Shown piece by piece: positions 1 through 6,131 of a stretch of 8,813 nt of DNA. The stretch's first letter is position 1; every line of letters starts with the position of its first letter. The translations under genes and the position numbers were made by a program. Origin of the DNA: Methylococcales bacterium (GTDB lineage Bacteria; Pseudomonadota; Gammaproteobacteria; Methylococcales; Methylomonadaceae); assembly GCA_023134955.1 (NCBI GenBank), contig JAGLUC010000364.1:1-8813 (forward strand), read 5' to 3'. A model generated the notes under the pieces. That model did no database searches. It saw only the letters and a list, made by a program, of their open reading frames with translations, and was not told the DNA's origin.

Positions 1-267
1 CTCTCCAGCAAGAGAGGGCTTAAGATCTGTATTAGTCATTTCATGCTGAGTAGTTACTTTTTTGATAGGTAAAAACACCAAGGAATGTAGCCACACTAAA
101 CTGGATACATCAAAGCTGTAGAGCCATCAGTAGTCCATTAGTCTATCAATATTATATTGATCCCATTATATAAAAATTCCCGGGGCTAAACTAAGCTTAT
201 CGATAAGGGGAGCAGGCTAAAGCCTGCGCCCCAAAATTTAATCTATGTTCTGCGTATTACTTCACTT
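1..267. other. Non-coding left edge with palindromes
   Basis: I see no supportable gene here. A short inverted repeat CTCTC/GAGAG lies at 1-5 and 12-16. A palindrome, ATCAATATTATATTGAT, lies at 145-161; a near-identical copy sits at 5998-6014. A perfect 12-bp palindrome, CTTATCGATAAG, lies at 196-207 and abuts a strong hairpin at 207-232 (listed separately). On the minus strand an ATG at 37-39 opens a frame of 13 codons that runs off the window edge. It has no convincing ribosome binding site and is too short to judge. Confidence 0.6.
207..232. repeat. REP-like hairpin behind the phosphatase gene
   Basis: The arms GCAGGCT (212-218) and AGCCTGC (221-227) pair perfectly around a 2-nt loop. After one A/G mismatch the stem continues with GGGG/CCCC at 207-210 and 229-232. 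The hairpin starts 36 bp downstream of the phosphatase stop codon, so it could protect the 3' end or help end transcription. There is no T-run after it on the minus strand, so it is a poor intrinsic terminator. Its core, AGC-RGRCT-WW-AGYCYGC, matches the REP-type hairpins at 6020-6098, with compensatory base changes in the stem. I therefore class it as a REP-like repeat. Confidence 0.6.
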
Positions 268-1074
268 TTAATCGCACCCTTTCATATCCTTGTCTTTAGC
301 TTTTGTCGAAAAAAAGCGTTGCTCTTTACCTTCTAATACTAAGCAGGTTAATAATCCAGAATCATAAGCACCTGTGTCAATACCAATACGGTTATCTCTT
401 ATTACAGGTTCATCTGTCACCGAATGCCCATGCACAATCACTTTACCATGAAACAATTTACTTTCTAAAAAGCCTTCCCGGATCCATAATAAATCCTCTC
501 TCTTTTGACGCGATAGCCTAACCTTTGGTCTAACTCCCGCATGAGCAAAATAATACCCTCCTTTTTCATAAAAAGCCTTCATCTGCTGAAAAAATCGCAC
601 GTGACTATCTGGTATTTTCTGTTTAAATTGCTGTCTTATTTTCTTTATGACTCCAGCATGAGGAATACCAAGCACCTGAACACCATAGCTAGCTAAAGTT
701 GATAACCCTCCAAAACCAAGCCACATTACTGTCCTAGGGCAATTGGGAGAAAATAAGAACTCTAGCAATATCTGCTCGTGATTACCCATTAGAAAAACAG
801 ATTGAAATAATGGAAGTGGGTTGGATAACAGATAATCAATTACTTCTTTAGACTGTGCACCACGATCAATATAGTCACCCATATAAACTACCGTTACCGG
901 ATGTAAATAATCCTGTGAATCTTTTAGAATAATCGTGTGTATTTCTTGCAATAAATCATATCGTCCATGAATATCTCCAATACAATACAGTCTCTGCCCT
1001 TCTGGTAATTCAGGCTTTTGAGTTTTTATCTGCGCTTCGCGGCGAGAAAATAATCGTGTAATTAAATTTTTCAA
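268..1074 (-). CDS. PPP-family metallophosphoesterase (bacterial Ser/Thr-type phosphatase)
   Basis: A 268-residue cytosolic phosphatase of the calcineurin-like PPP family, which hydrolyses phosphate esters at a two-metal centre. The full metal-ligand series is visible: GDIHG (33-37), GDYIDRG (66-72), GNHE (97-100), HAGVRP (178-183) and HGHS (215-218), followed by the late DTGAYDSG segment (233-240). Length and motif order fit bacterial PrpA/ApaH-like phosphatases, and the gene looks intact. The substrate cannot be read from sequence: phosphoproteins or dinucleotide polyphosphates are both possible. The start is TTG at 1072-1074. An in-frame TAG lies eight codons upstream, no ATG or GTG lies between, and a weak AGAAGA sits just before it. 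It follows the fae terminator and so is probably a separate transcription unit, not part of the C1 operon. Confidence 0.92.
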   Translation of the reverse strand: MKNLITRLFSRREAQIKTQKPELPEGQRLYCIGDIHGRYDLLQEIHTIILKDSQDYLHPVTVVYMGDYIDRGAQSKEVIDYLLSNPLPLFQSVFLMGNHEQILLEFLFSPNCPRTVMWLGFGGLSTLASYGVQVLGIPHAGVIKKIRQQFKQKIPDSHVRFFQQMKAFYEKGGYYFAHAGVRPKVRLSRQKREDLLWIREGFLESKLFHGKVIVHGHSVTDEPVIRDNRIGIDTGAYDSGLLTCLVLEGKEQRFFSTKAKDKDMKGCD

Positions 1075-1173
1075 TATATGTCTTCTGCCATTTAACTATT
1101 TTGATAGTTTGCCATAAATAGTTAAGCAACAACTAATTCAAATTCCTTTTATCCATTTGATCAAATTTTAGAC

Positions 1174-1213
1174 AAAAAAATGCCCCGACTAATAATTAAA
1201 TTAAGTCGAGGCA
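1174..1213 (-). terminator. Intrinsic terminator of fae
   Basis: On the minus strand TGCCTCGACT (1213-1204) pairs with AGTCGGGGCA (1190-1181). This makes a 10-bp stem with one G-U pair and a 13-nt AT-rich loop, followed at once by seven Ts (1180-1174). It begins 29 bp after the fae stop codon. The stem plus T-tract is a textbook Rho-independent terminator. It separates the highly expressed fae transcript from the downstream phosphatase gene. Confidence 0.88.
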
Positions 1214-1242
1214 TTCTTTAAGCAAATTACAAAAGTATTATT

Positions 1243-1758
1243 TTATACTTTGTTTGCAGCAAATGGATGCTCTGCAGAACCTTTTGCTTTAACAACTTCA
1301 GCTGCTGTTGGTGTTCCAGCTACAGCATTTTTGATAGATGCTTTAACAGCATCGTAGTTGTTTTTCTCAATTGCTGTGTCATCTTCTGCCATCCAGTGAA
1401 TGAAAACACCTACAGAGATGAATAGATCATCAGCTTCGTCAGCTGGAATAGTTCCATCTTCAACACAGTCAGCAACAGCCATTGCAACACCACGTTGTGC
1501 TGGTCCAAACATTTGAACGGCTTGTTTAGAACCTTTAATTGTTACTTTGTTGAACATAACAGTTGCAGGCTTAACCATAAGGTTAGGTGCAACAACAGCT
1601 AAAAGACTAGAAAAACCATCTTTGTTGTTTGTTAAACAGTTTGCGAAAGCAGATTCTGCAGCTGAACCACGAGGGCCCATCATTAAATCGATATGGGCAA
1701 CTTCGTTTCCGTCGCCATTTAAAGATTCACCTACTAGTAATTTGTTGATTTTAGCCAT
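1243..1758 (-). CDS. fae: Formaldehyde-activating enzyme (Fae)
   Basis: Fae catalyses condensation of formaldehyde with (dephospho)tetrahydromethanopterin to methylene-H4MPT. This is the entry step of the H4MPT-linked formaldehyde oxidation route in the cytoplasm of methylotrophs. The protein has 171 residues, the usual length for stand-alone Fae, and shows the family signature GDGNEVAHIDLMMGPRGS. His22 is at the position of the catalytic histidine (His17 in Methylobacterium Fae), and GVFIHW near 117-122 is also typical. There is no Hps fusion. The ATG at 1756-1758 is preceded by AGGA with a 9-nt spacing. The gene ends before a strong terminator. A CitG-like gene lies 85 bp upstream, a gap long enough for a promoter of its own. 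Identification is secure from the near-invariant N-terminal motif. Confidence 0.97.
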   Translation of the reverse strand: MAKINKLLVGESLNGDGNEVAHIDLMMGPRGSAAESAFANCLTNNKDGFSSLLAVVAPNLMVKPATVMFNKVTIKGSKQAVQMFGPAQRGVAMAVADCVEDGTIPADEADDLFISVGVFIHWMAEDDTAIEKNNYDAVKASIKNAVAGTPTAAEVVKAKGSAEHPFAANKV

Positions 1759-1793
1759 TGAGCTTGATCCTATTAATAAAAATAATGAGTTAA

Positions 1794-1814
1794 AGTGACA
1801 CTGATTATGTCGCT
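1794..1814. promoter_or_regulatory. Imperfect dyad in the fae leader
   Basis: In the 85-bp gap upstream of fae, AGTGACA (1794-1800) and TGTCGCT (1808-1814) form an inverted repeat with 6 of 7 pairs and a 7-nt spacer, 36-56 bp before the fae start codon. The gap is AT-rich between the dyad and the start codon, which would suit a promoter, but I cannot pick convincing -35 and -10 boxes. It may be an operator or a hairpin in the leader. A chance match of this length is possible. Confidence 0.25.
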
Positions 1815-1843
1815 AGAGAAAAATTTACCACTCCTTATCTGCA

Positions 1844-2704
1844 TTAGCTAGTCCACCTAACAGCAAATGCTTCCATTAAACTTATCAATACCGTCGCCAC
1901 CGTCAGGTCGGCCGTAGTGCCAGGGTTAATAGCTTTAGCCTTAAACTGCCTATCAACATCATGTAGCATAGGTAATAATTGTTTTGGGCTTGTGGTATTT
2001 AACAAGGCATCGTCGACTGTAGTTATTTGCTTAAGTACCCATCCTGAATACTTATTGCCATATTTCCGTTCAATATGACTATCAGGAAAACGCCTTAAAA
2101 GCCCTGTAAATACAGAGACTGTAGCCCATGCCTGATCACCAAACTTAACGAGAGCCGCATTATACCTTAAAACAGAGAAATTGAAAATATCTTTGTAATT
2201 TGTCATAAATTGCATGGCAATTCTATCTCTATCCGCAGCTAATACCATAGCTTGAGTCAATGTTACTTCTGCTTTCTGACTAACATCTTGATTTTCTGTT
2301 TCACCCAGACCACCAGGAGCTGCCAGACTTATTGCTTTAAACACCCAATCAGCATCTTCCACAGAAGTATTGTCTAATACATATTTTAAAGCATCTTCTA
2401 AAGACTGCTGTTGTTTTTGTTGATACGCCGCTTCAAATATTGGTGCACATAACAAAAGAATACCAAGATTTGTATTACACCCTACAGCCTCTCTGGTTTC
2501 CTTGACTGCAAAATAGATTTTTTCACCTAAGGAATAATCAGGGTTGGTTATTGCTTTAGCACTAACCTCTGAACTAATTATAAAGTCATCAACTGTCATA
2601 TCATGCCCAGCATTATAAATACTGACATTTCCCGGCTTAAATGCTTGCACATCGCACTCACAAGCTTTTTTATACATTTGCATCATTTGAGCTTGAGTAA
2701 TCAT
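1844..2704 (-). CDS. CitG-like protein of H4MPT clusters (triphosphoribosyl-dephospho-CoA synthase family)
   Basis: A 286-residue protein of the CitG/MdcB superfamily (COG1767). Classical members make 2'-(5''-triphosphoribosyl)-3'-dephospho-CoA from ATP and dephospho-CoA. Visible blocks fit the family: KPGNVS (23-28) with HDM (34-36), NTNLGILLLCAPIF (77-90, in the place of CitG's NTHKG block), AAPGGLGE (128-135), RDRIAMQF (159-166) and a C-terminal NPGTTADL resembling CitG's PGG-ADL. No citrate or malonate decarboxylase genes are nearby, so the classical role is unlikely. As I recall, a homologue (orf7) precedes fae in Methylobacterium. I infer a ribosyl- or nucleotide-transfer step in pterin or furan cofactor synthesis; the reaction is unproven. 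The ATG is preceded by AAAGGG. A MITE-like element ends only 26 bp upstream. Confidence 0.85.
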   Translation of the reverse strand: MITQAQMMQMYKKACECDVQAFKPGNVSIYNAGHDMTVDDFIISSEVSAKAITNPDYSLGEKIYFAVKETREAVGCNTNLGILLLCAPIFEAAYQQKQQQSLEDALKYVLDNTSVEDADWVFKAISLAAPGGLGETENQDVSQKAEVTLTQAMVLAADRDRIAMQFMTNYKDIFNFSVLRYNAALVKFGDQAWATVSVFTGLLRRFPDSHIERKYGNKYSGWVLKQITTVDDALLNTTSPKQLLPMLHDVDRQFKAKAINPGTTADLTVATVLISLMEAFAVRWTS

Positions 2705-2730
2705 GAGGCAATACCCTTTAAACTTTTATT

Positions 2731-2941
2731 TAAGGAACCTCTGATTAACTCAGGGGCGAAATAGTTTGTATCTAAAATATTCAAATTCAAGGCGTAAACC
2801 GTAGATAATAGCAGGCTATTATTAAGATTTACAAAGCTTCCGCTCCTGCTCACGCCCCTTACCTACATCCATATAGGCAACGCAGAAATTGGACATTTCA
2901 GATGCAAAATATGAGTTCATAACTTAATCAGAGATTCCTTA
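2731..2941. mobile_element. MITE-like element, 211 bp, with 20-bp terminal inverted repeats
   Basis: The left end TAAGGAACCTCTGATTAACT (2731-2750) is the reverse complement of 2922-2941 at 18 of 20 positions. The symmetry continues inwards: 2763-2782 against 2891-2910 pairs at 15 of 20. A long hairpin fills the interior (separate entry). No transposase fits in it, so it would be non-autonomous. TTA occurs at 2730-2732 and 2939-2941 and could be a 3-bp target duplication, or a TA duplication; the boundary is ambiguous because these bases overlap the repeat. The right end forms the 3' terminus of the RimK-like gene and the left end lies 26 bp from the CitG-like start. The parent transposase family cannot be named from sequence alone; an IS5-type relative is a guess. 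Confidence 0.75.
2794..2832. repeat. Central hairpin of the MITE-like element
   Basis: ATAATAGC (2805-2812) and GCTATTAT (2815-2822) pair perfectly around a 2-nt loop. After a short internal bulge, GTAAACC (2794-2800) pairs with GATTTAC (2826-2832) at 6 of 7 positions. The structure sits within the terminal-repeat-bounded element at 2731-2941 and would form on either strand. Confidence 0.65.
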
Positions 2942-3821
2942 TGCAACGACCTATTAAGTCATCAGCTAATAATTCAGCCACATTCAAATGACAAACATTT
3001 TCCAGACCCTTCCATGCAGGAATACTATTAATCTCAATGACACTATATTGGCCGTTTTTATCCTTAATAACATCAACCCCTGCATAATCCATAGACAGGG
3101 CTTGCGTTGCTTTTATTGCTATTTCAGATAATAACGGAGTTAATTTGATAGTTTCACACTTTGCTCCACGCGCCACATTATTTAACCATGATGTACCTCG
3201 CCGCCGCATTGCTGCAACAGCTATACCAGAGATAACAAACACACGAATATCAGAATAACCTTTACCCTCACAATCGACAAAACGCTGTAAATAATAAATA
3301 CCATTACTACTGGTTAACCAGAATAAATCGGTCATTTTTTCCAGTCGTCTGACACCTTCACCTTGAGAACCAAATAAAGGCTTGCTGATTAACTGATAAC
3401 CTTTTTTTAATTGTTGTTCTGCAATGGCTAATGCTTCTCCTCTATCTCTAAGCACCCAGGTTAATGGCGTATTAATCCCCGCATTTTTTAACAAAAAACT
3501 GGTCATGCCTTTGTCGACACTTTTTTCTACTGCATGACCATCATTGTAAACAGGAATAGCCATTACTTTTAGGGCATGTAAAATATCCAGATAAAAAACA
3601 ACTTCTTGCAAAGAGCCACCAGGAACGCCCCTGACAAACACAGCATCAGGCAGTGATAATTCAAAACCGGGAATATGAATAGGCAAAGCTGATGAGCTTA
3701 AATTTATTTTACATTCCGTTAAAGAAACATATTCACAGGTATATCCGTAGCGAGAAAAAGCAAGGCGTAATTGCTTGCCATGCCAACCTGGATCATCGGT
3801 AAAAATTGCTATTCGACCCAA
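2928..3821 (-). CDS. RimK/MptN-like ATP-grasp ligase
   Basis: A 297-residue ATP-grasp ligase of the RimK family (COG0189), which joins glutamate to a carboxylate via an acyl phosphate. Visible parts are an N-terminal pre-ATP-grasp fold (GRIAIFTDDPGWHG), SVDKGMTS (101-108), the nucleotide-binding KPLFGSQGEGV (147-157), DIRVFV (191-196), RRRGTSWLNNVARG (206-219) and the metal-binding VIEINSIPAWKGLE (261-274). The closest characterised analogue is MptN, the H4MPT:glutamate ligase. Methylotroph pterin lacks that tail, so polyglutamylation of methylofuran is an alternative (inference). The start is TTG: an in-frame TGA lies four codons upstream and GAGG sits 7 nt before it. The final residues R-N-L and the stop are encoded by the arm of a MITE-like repeat, so the original C-terminus may differ slightly. 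It lies 49 bp after mch. Confidence 0.86.
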   Translation of the reverse strand: MGRIAIFTDDPGWHGKQLRLAFSRYGYTCEYVSLTECKINLSSSALPIHIPGFELSLPDAVFVRGVPGGSLQEVVFYLDILHALKVMAIPVYNDGHAVEKSVDKGMTSFLLKNAGINTPLTWVLRDRGEALAIAEQQLKKGYQLISKPLFGSQGEGVRRLEKMTDLFWLTSSNGIYYLQRFVDCEGKGYSDIRVFVISGIAVAAMRRRGTSWLNNVARGAKCETIKLTPLLSEIAIKATQALSMDYAGVDVIKDKNGQYSVIEINSIPAWKGLENVCHLNVAELLADDLIGRCIRNL

Positions 3822-3870
3822 AAACCAACCTCAAACATTAACAACCGTGCAACTTAACAAAAAGAATTTC

Positions 3871-4854
3871 TTATAACCCAAACGATTGATCTAACAAGGC
3901 ATTATCGAGCTTTCCTGCTCTATAACTATTACCTGTCTCAACATTGCTGACAATCACACTGGCTGGACTGAATAACATGCCATCAATTTTAAAGAAATCG
4001 TAATTACAGGCTTTAAAAATCTCGGCAAAAGGTTTGCCATAATCTTTTGATGTTGAACTAGGTAATGCGGTGGCTAATTTTTCAGCCTCTTCATCAGAAC
4101 CTTTTACATAGAGCTGTACTTGGCCTGCGAATAAAATAGCATCATTAGTACGTCCCATTGCTTTTACAAAATCTGGATGCGGAGGACAAATTGGCGCACT
4201 ACCACTACCGTCCACAATATTTTCTAGCGGAAAGTGCAATTCATGAGCCTTGTGCATGGCAACTTCTAGCACTCTACCAACCACCTGAACACAACCTGCC
4301 AAACTACTGGTTGGTGTAACAATAATGGTTAGTTTATCAGCAGAAACAGCACATGCTTTAGCAACTTTATCTACAATTTCAATCGGTGGAATTTTGTCAT
4401 TTTCTATCACTAATGCCACTGAATCAGCACTATCCTGATAATCTAATTCTTGATACAACGCTTCTACAGGTATAGTTTTACCGTCTTTTTCTTTGTTAGC
4501 CATAGCTCGCGCAGGGCCAGAACCTAAGGCATAATATTTCTCATGTGACAAACTCCAGCCAGCATACTGACTTCCCAAACAGGCTAGCACAGGGTTACTG
4601 GCATGAACATTAACAGTCAGCGGCCAATTATCTGTATAAGCACTTTGAGAGATAGAAACAGTCCCCATGCCGCCCATACATATTTCTGTAATAATACGCC
4701 CTGCTTCTAACCCACCTGGCACATCAATACCCGCATCAATAACAGTGCAACCATTATCTAATTTACTGATACCCAATCGCAATTTATCGGCATTATCAAC
4801 TAATTCCTGCACTAAAGGCTGAGTGAGTTTATTGACACTTGCTGAGTATTGCAT
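3871..4854 (-). CDS. mch: Methenyl-tetrahydromethanopterin cyclohydrolase (Mch)
   Basis: Mch interconverts N5,N10-methenyl-H4MPT and N5-formyl-H4MPT, the step between methylene-H4MPT dehydrogenase and the formyltransferase/hydrolase complex. It acts in the cytoplasm. The 327-residue protein has normal family length and runs collinear with methylotroph Mch: SVNKLTQPLV near the N-terminus, GCTVIDAGID-PGGLEAGR (35-53), ICMGGMGTV (58-66), ALGSGPARA near 109-117, the TPTSSLAG segment near 180-187 and SAPICPPHPDF at about 219-229. The ATG at 4852-4854 has AGG seven bases upstream. An ATP-grasp gene ends 8 bp upstream, so the two are almost certainly co-transcribed, and a RimK-like gene follows after 49 bp. 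Nothing in it looks broken. Its partners mtdB and fhc are not in the window. Confidence 0.97.
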   Translation of the reverse strand: MQYSASVNKLTQPLVQELVDNADKLRLGISKLDNGCTVIDAGIDVPGGLEAGRIITEICMGGMGTVSISQSAYTDNWPLTVNVHASNPVLACLGSQYAGWSLSHEKYYALGSGPARAMANKEKDGKTIPVEALYQELDYQDSADSVALVIENDKIPPIEIVDKVAKACAVSADKLTIIVTPTSSLAGCVQVVGRVLEVAMHKAHELHFPLENIVDGSGSAPICPPHPDFVKAMGRTNDAILFAGQVQLYVKGSDEEAEKLATALPSSTSKDYGKPFAEIFKACNYDFFKIDGMLFSPASVIVSNVETGNSYRAGKLDNALLDQSFGL

Positions 4855-4862
4855 TTGAGTAC

Positions 4863-5966
4863 CTATAGTAGAAGTTGTTTAATTTCTTGCTGCCTTAATA
4901 GCAACAAATCTTTAATCTGTTGTTCATTTTTATCGCGAGCAATGATACTGCATATTGGCATCCCTGTGTGAATAATTGACCCCATTTTTGGAATATCGAC
5001 ACACCAGCAAGGCCATTTGGTTTTTGAGTTAATTTCAACAGTCATTTCTGCAAATACAATTTGGTAGGCTTGATAGATTTTTATCGGCAACATATTATCT
5101 AGACCGCTATCTAAATTATCAGCTATAAAACAATTAATATGACTAGACAATAAACTATCATCATAAAGTTGCATACTTGCCGATGGTCTGGCATTAATTT
5201 CAAGCGCATAATATTGTTTATCCTTAACCATAAAATCTAATGAATTAAGGCCTTTTAAAGCAAATTTAAAAACTATTTTTTTCAGCCATTGATTCACAAT
5301 CTGTTGAATTTCATTATCAACTTCTGGCTGACTGATCACACCTGAAAAAACAAAAGGATAATCAGCAATAGGTGTAACCAGTTGTTGCTGAAAGCCAATT
5401 ATTTTATATTGCTGACTATTAGCAATAAACAAAACTGACATGGGAATACCCACAATATACTTTTGCCAATAATGTGAATGACTGTCGTCTTGATCCAAGG
5501 TATCCCATTGTTTTATAGCTAAACCACCTTCCCCGGCCTTAGGTTTTAATAACCAGTTTTTTGAGTCTATCGGCTGTTTAAAAACTGTTTGAGGATAAGG
5601 TATTTTTAGCTTATTTAATTCTGAGAAAAAATATGCCTTATTTTGGACAGCAGAAAAAACGGCCAAATCATTACCCAAGGCAATTAAATGCTGATGTAAA
5701 AATTCAAAGGTATTTCTATGGCTATCAAGTCCACTACCGTAAATGAAATGAGTGATTGTATGCTGATTAGCTAAAGCCAAAAATGCTGGCTTGACGTAAT
5801 TTAAAGCAAGGCTATCAACTTTAATCAAATCCAGAGCTAATAACTGGGTATCATCATCAGAAAAACAGTCAATACACAAAGCTTGATAGCCAATATCATT
5901 GGCAGACTGCGCCAACATACGGGCGGAATTGGCAATAATCAGGATGTTTTTTATTTTGCCCGGCAT
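4863..5966 (-). CDS. ATP-grasp ligase, COG1821/MfnD-like
   Basis: A 367-residue ATP-grasp protein. Residues 1-100 form a Rossmann-like pre-ATP-grasp domain (NILIIANSARMLAQSA at 7-22). The ATP-binding loop is WLLKPKAGEGGLAI (138-151), YWQKYIVGIPMSVLFI (166-181) follows, and the metal-binding LEINARPSAS (255-264) closes the active site. The style resembles COG1821, which includes MfnD, the tyramine:glutamate ligase of methanofuran synthesis. In methylotrophs the furan cofactor (methylofuran) carries a polyglutamate chain, so ligation of glutamate to the furan cofactor is a good guess but not shown. The ATG at 5964-5966 has no strong Shine-Dalgarno. mch starts 8 bp downstream, showing operon coupling. 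This is the first gene after a 384-bp repeat-filled gap, so a promoter probably lies there. The C-terminal 90 residues show no motif I recognise. Confidence 0.85.
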   Translation of the reverse strand: MPGKIKNILIIANSARMLAQSANDIGYQALCIDCFSDDDTQLLALDLIKVDSLALNYVKPAFLALANQHTITHFIYGSGLDSHRNTFEFLHQHLIALGNDLAVFSAVQNKAYFFSELNKLKIPYPQTVFKQPIDSKNWLLKPKAGEGGLAIKQWDTLDQDDSHSHYWQKYIVGIPMSVLFIANSQQYKIIGFQQQLVTPIADYPFVFSGVISQPEVDNEIQQIVNQWLKKIVFKFALKGLNSLDFMVKDKQYYALEINARPSASMQLYDDSLLSSHINCFIADNLDSGLDNMLPIKIYQAYQIVFAEMTVEINSKTKWPCWCVDIPKMGSIIHTGMPICSIIARDKNEQQIKDLLLLRQQEIKQLLL

Positions 5967-5994
5967 AATTGGTGCAAAGATCTCATGTTAATAC

Positions 5995-6017
5995 TCCATC
6001 AACATTATATTGATGGA
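5995..6017. repeat. Palindrome next to the REP pair
   Basis: TCCATCAA (5995-6002) and TTGATGGA (6010-6017) form a perfect 8-bp stem with a 7-nt loop. The 17-bp core ATCAACATTATATTGAT (5998-6014) differs at one base from 145-161. At both places a REP-like hairpin follows on the same side, 6 bp away here and 45 bp away there. This suggests a recurring composite unit. Confidence 0.6.
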
Positions 6018-6019
6018 TA

Positions 6020-6098
6020 TGTAGAGCGGACTTTAGTCCGCAATTTTTCAACGTATCAGATTTTATATTGTCTGTAGCGGACTGAAGTCCGCTCTACA
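6020..6098. repeat. Inverted pair of REP elements (BIME-like)
   Basis: The 22-bp arms at 6020-6041 and 6077-6098 are inverted copies that differ at one base. Each arm begins, reading inwards, TGTAGAGCGGACTT and is itself a hairpin: GCGGACT pairs with AGTCCGC over a 2-nt loop. A GTAG tetranucleotide directly before an imperfect hairpin is the known layout of REP sequences mobilised by RAYT (REP-associated tyrosine) transposases. Two inverted copies over a 35-bp spacer make a BIME. No RAYT gene is in the window. The pair lies in the leader of the ATP-grasp-mch operon, where the structured RNA could affect transcript stability. Confidence 0.75.
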
Positions 6099-6131
6099 AG
6101 CATCTAAAAATTTCAAGACTAGCACCCAGTC

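Noticed and set aside
1..39. Minus-strand ATG at 37-39 opening a frame of 13 codons to the window edge
   Set aside because: Too short to recognise, with no convincing ribosome binding site. It could be the start of a neighbouring gene, but nothing supports that here.
78..112. TGTAGCCACACTAAACTGG region as a possible insertion-sequence end
   Set aside because: It felt familiar as an IS terminus, but there is no second inverted end, transposase or target duplication in view.
207..232. Hairpin as an intrinsic terminator of the phosphatase gene
   Set aside because: The stem is strong but no T-tract follows on the minus strand, and it matches the REP-like scaffold better.
303..521. Plus-strand frame of 72 codons opposite the phosphatase
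   Set aside because: Antisense shadow of a gene with complete PPP motifs.
1547..1798. Plus-strand frame of 83 codons opposite fae
   Set aside because: Antisense shadow of the strongly conserved fae gene, with no ribosome binding site or domain.
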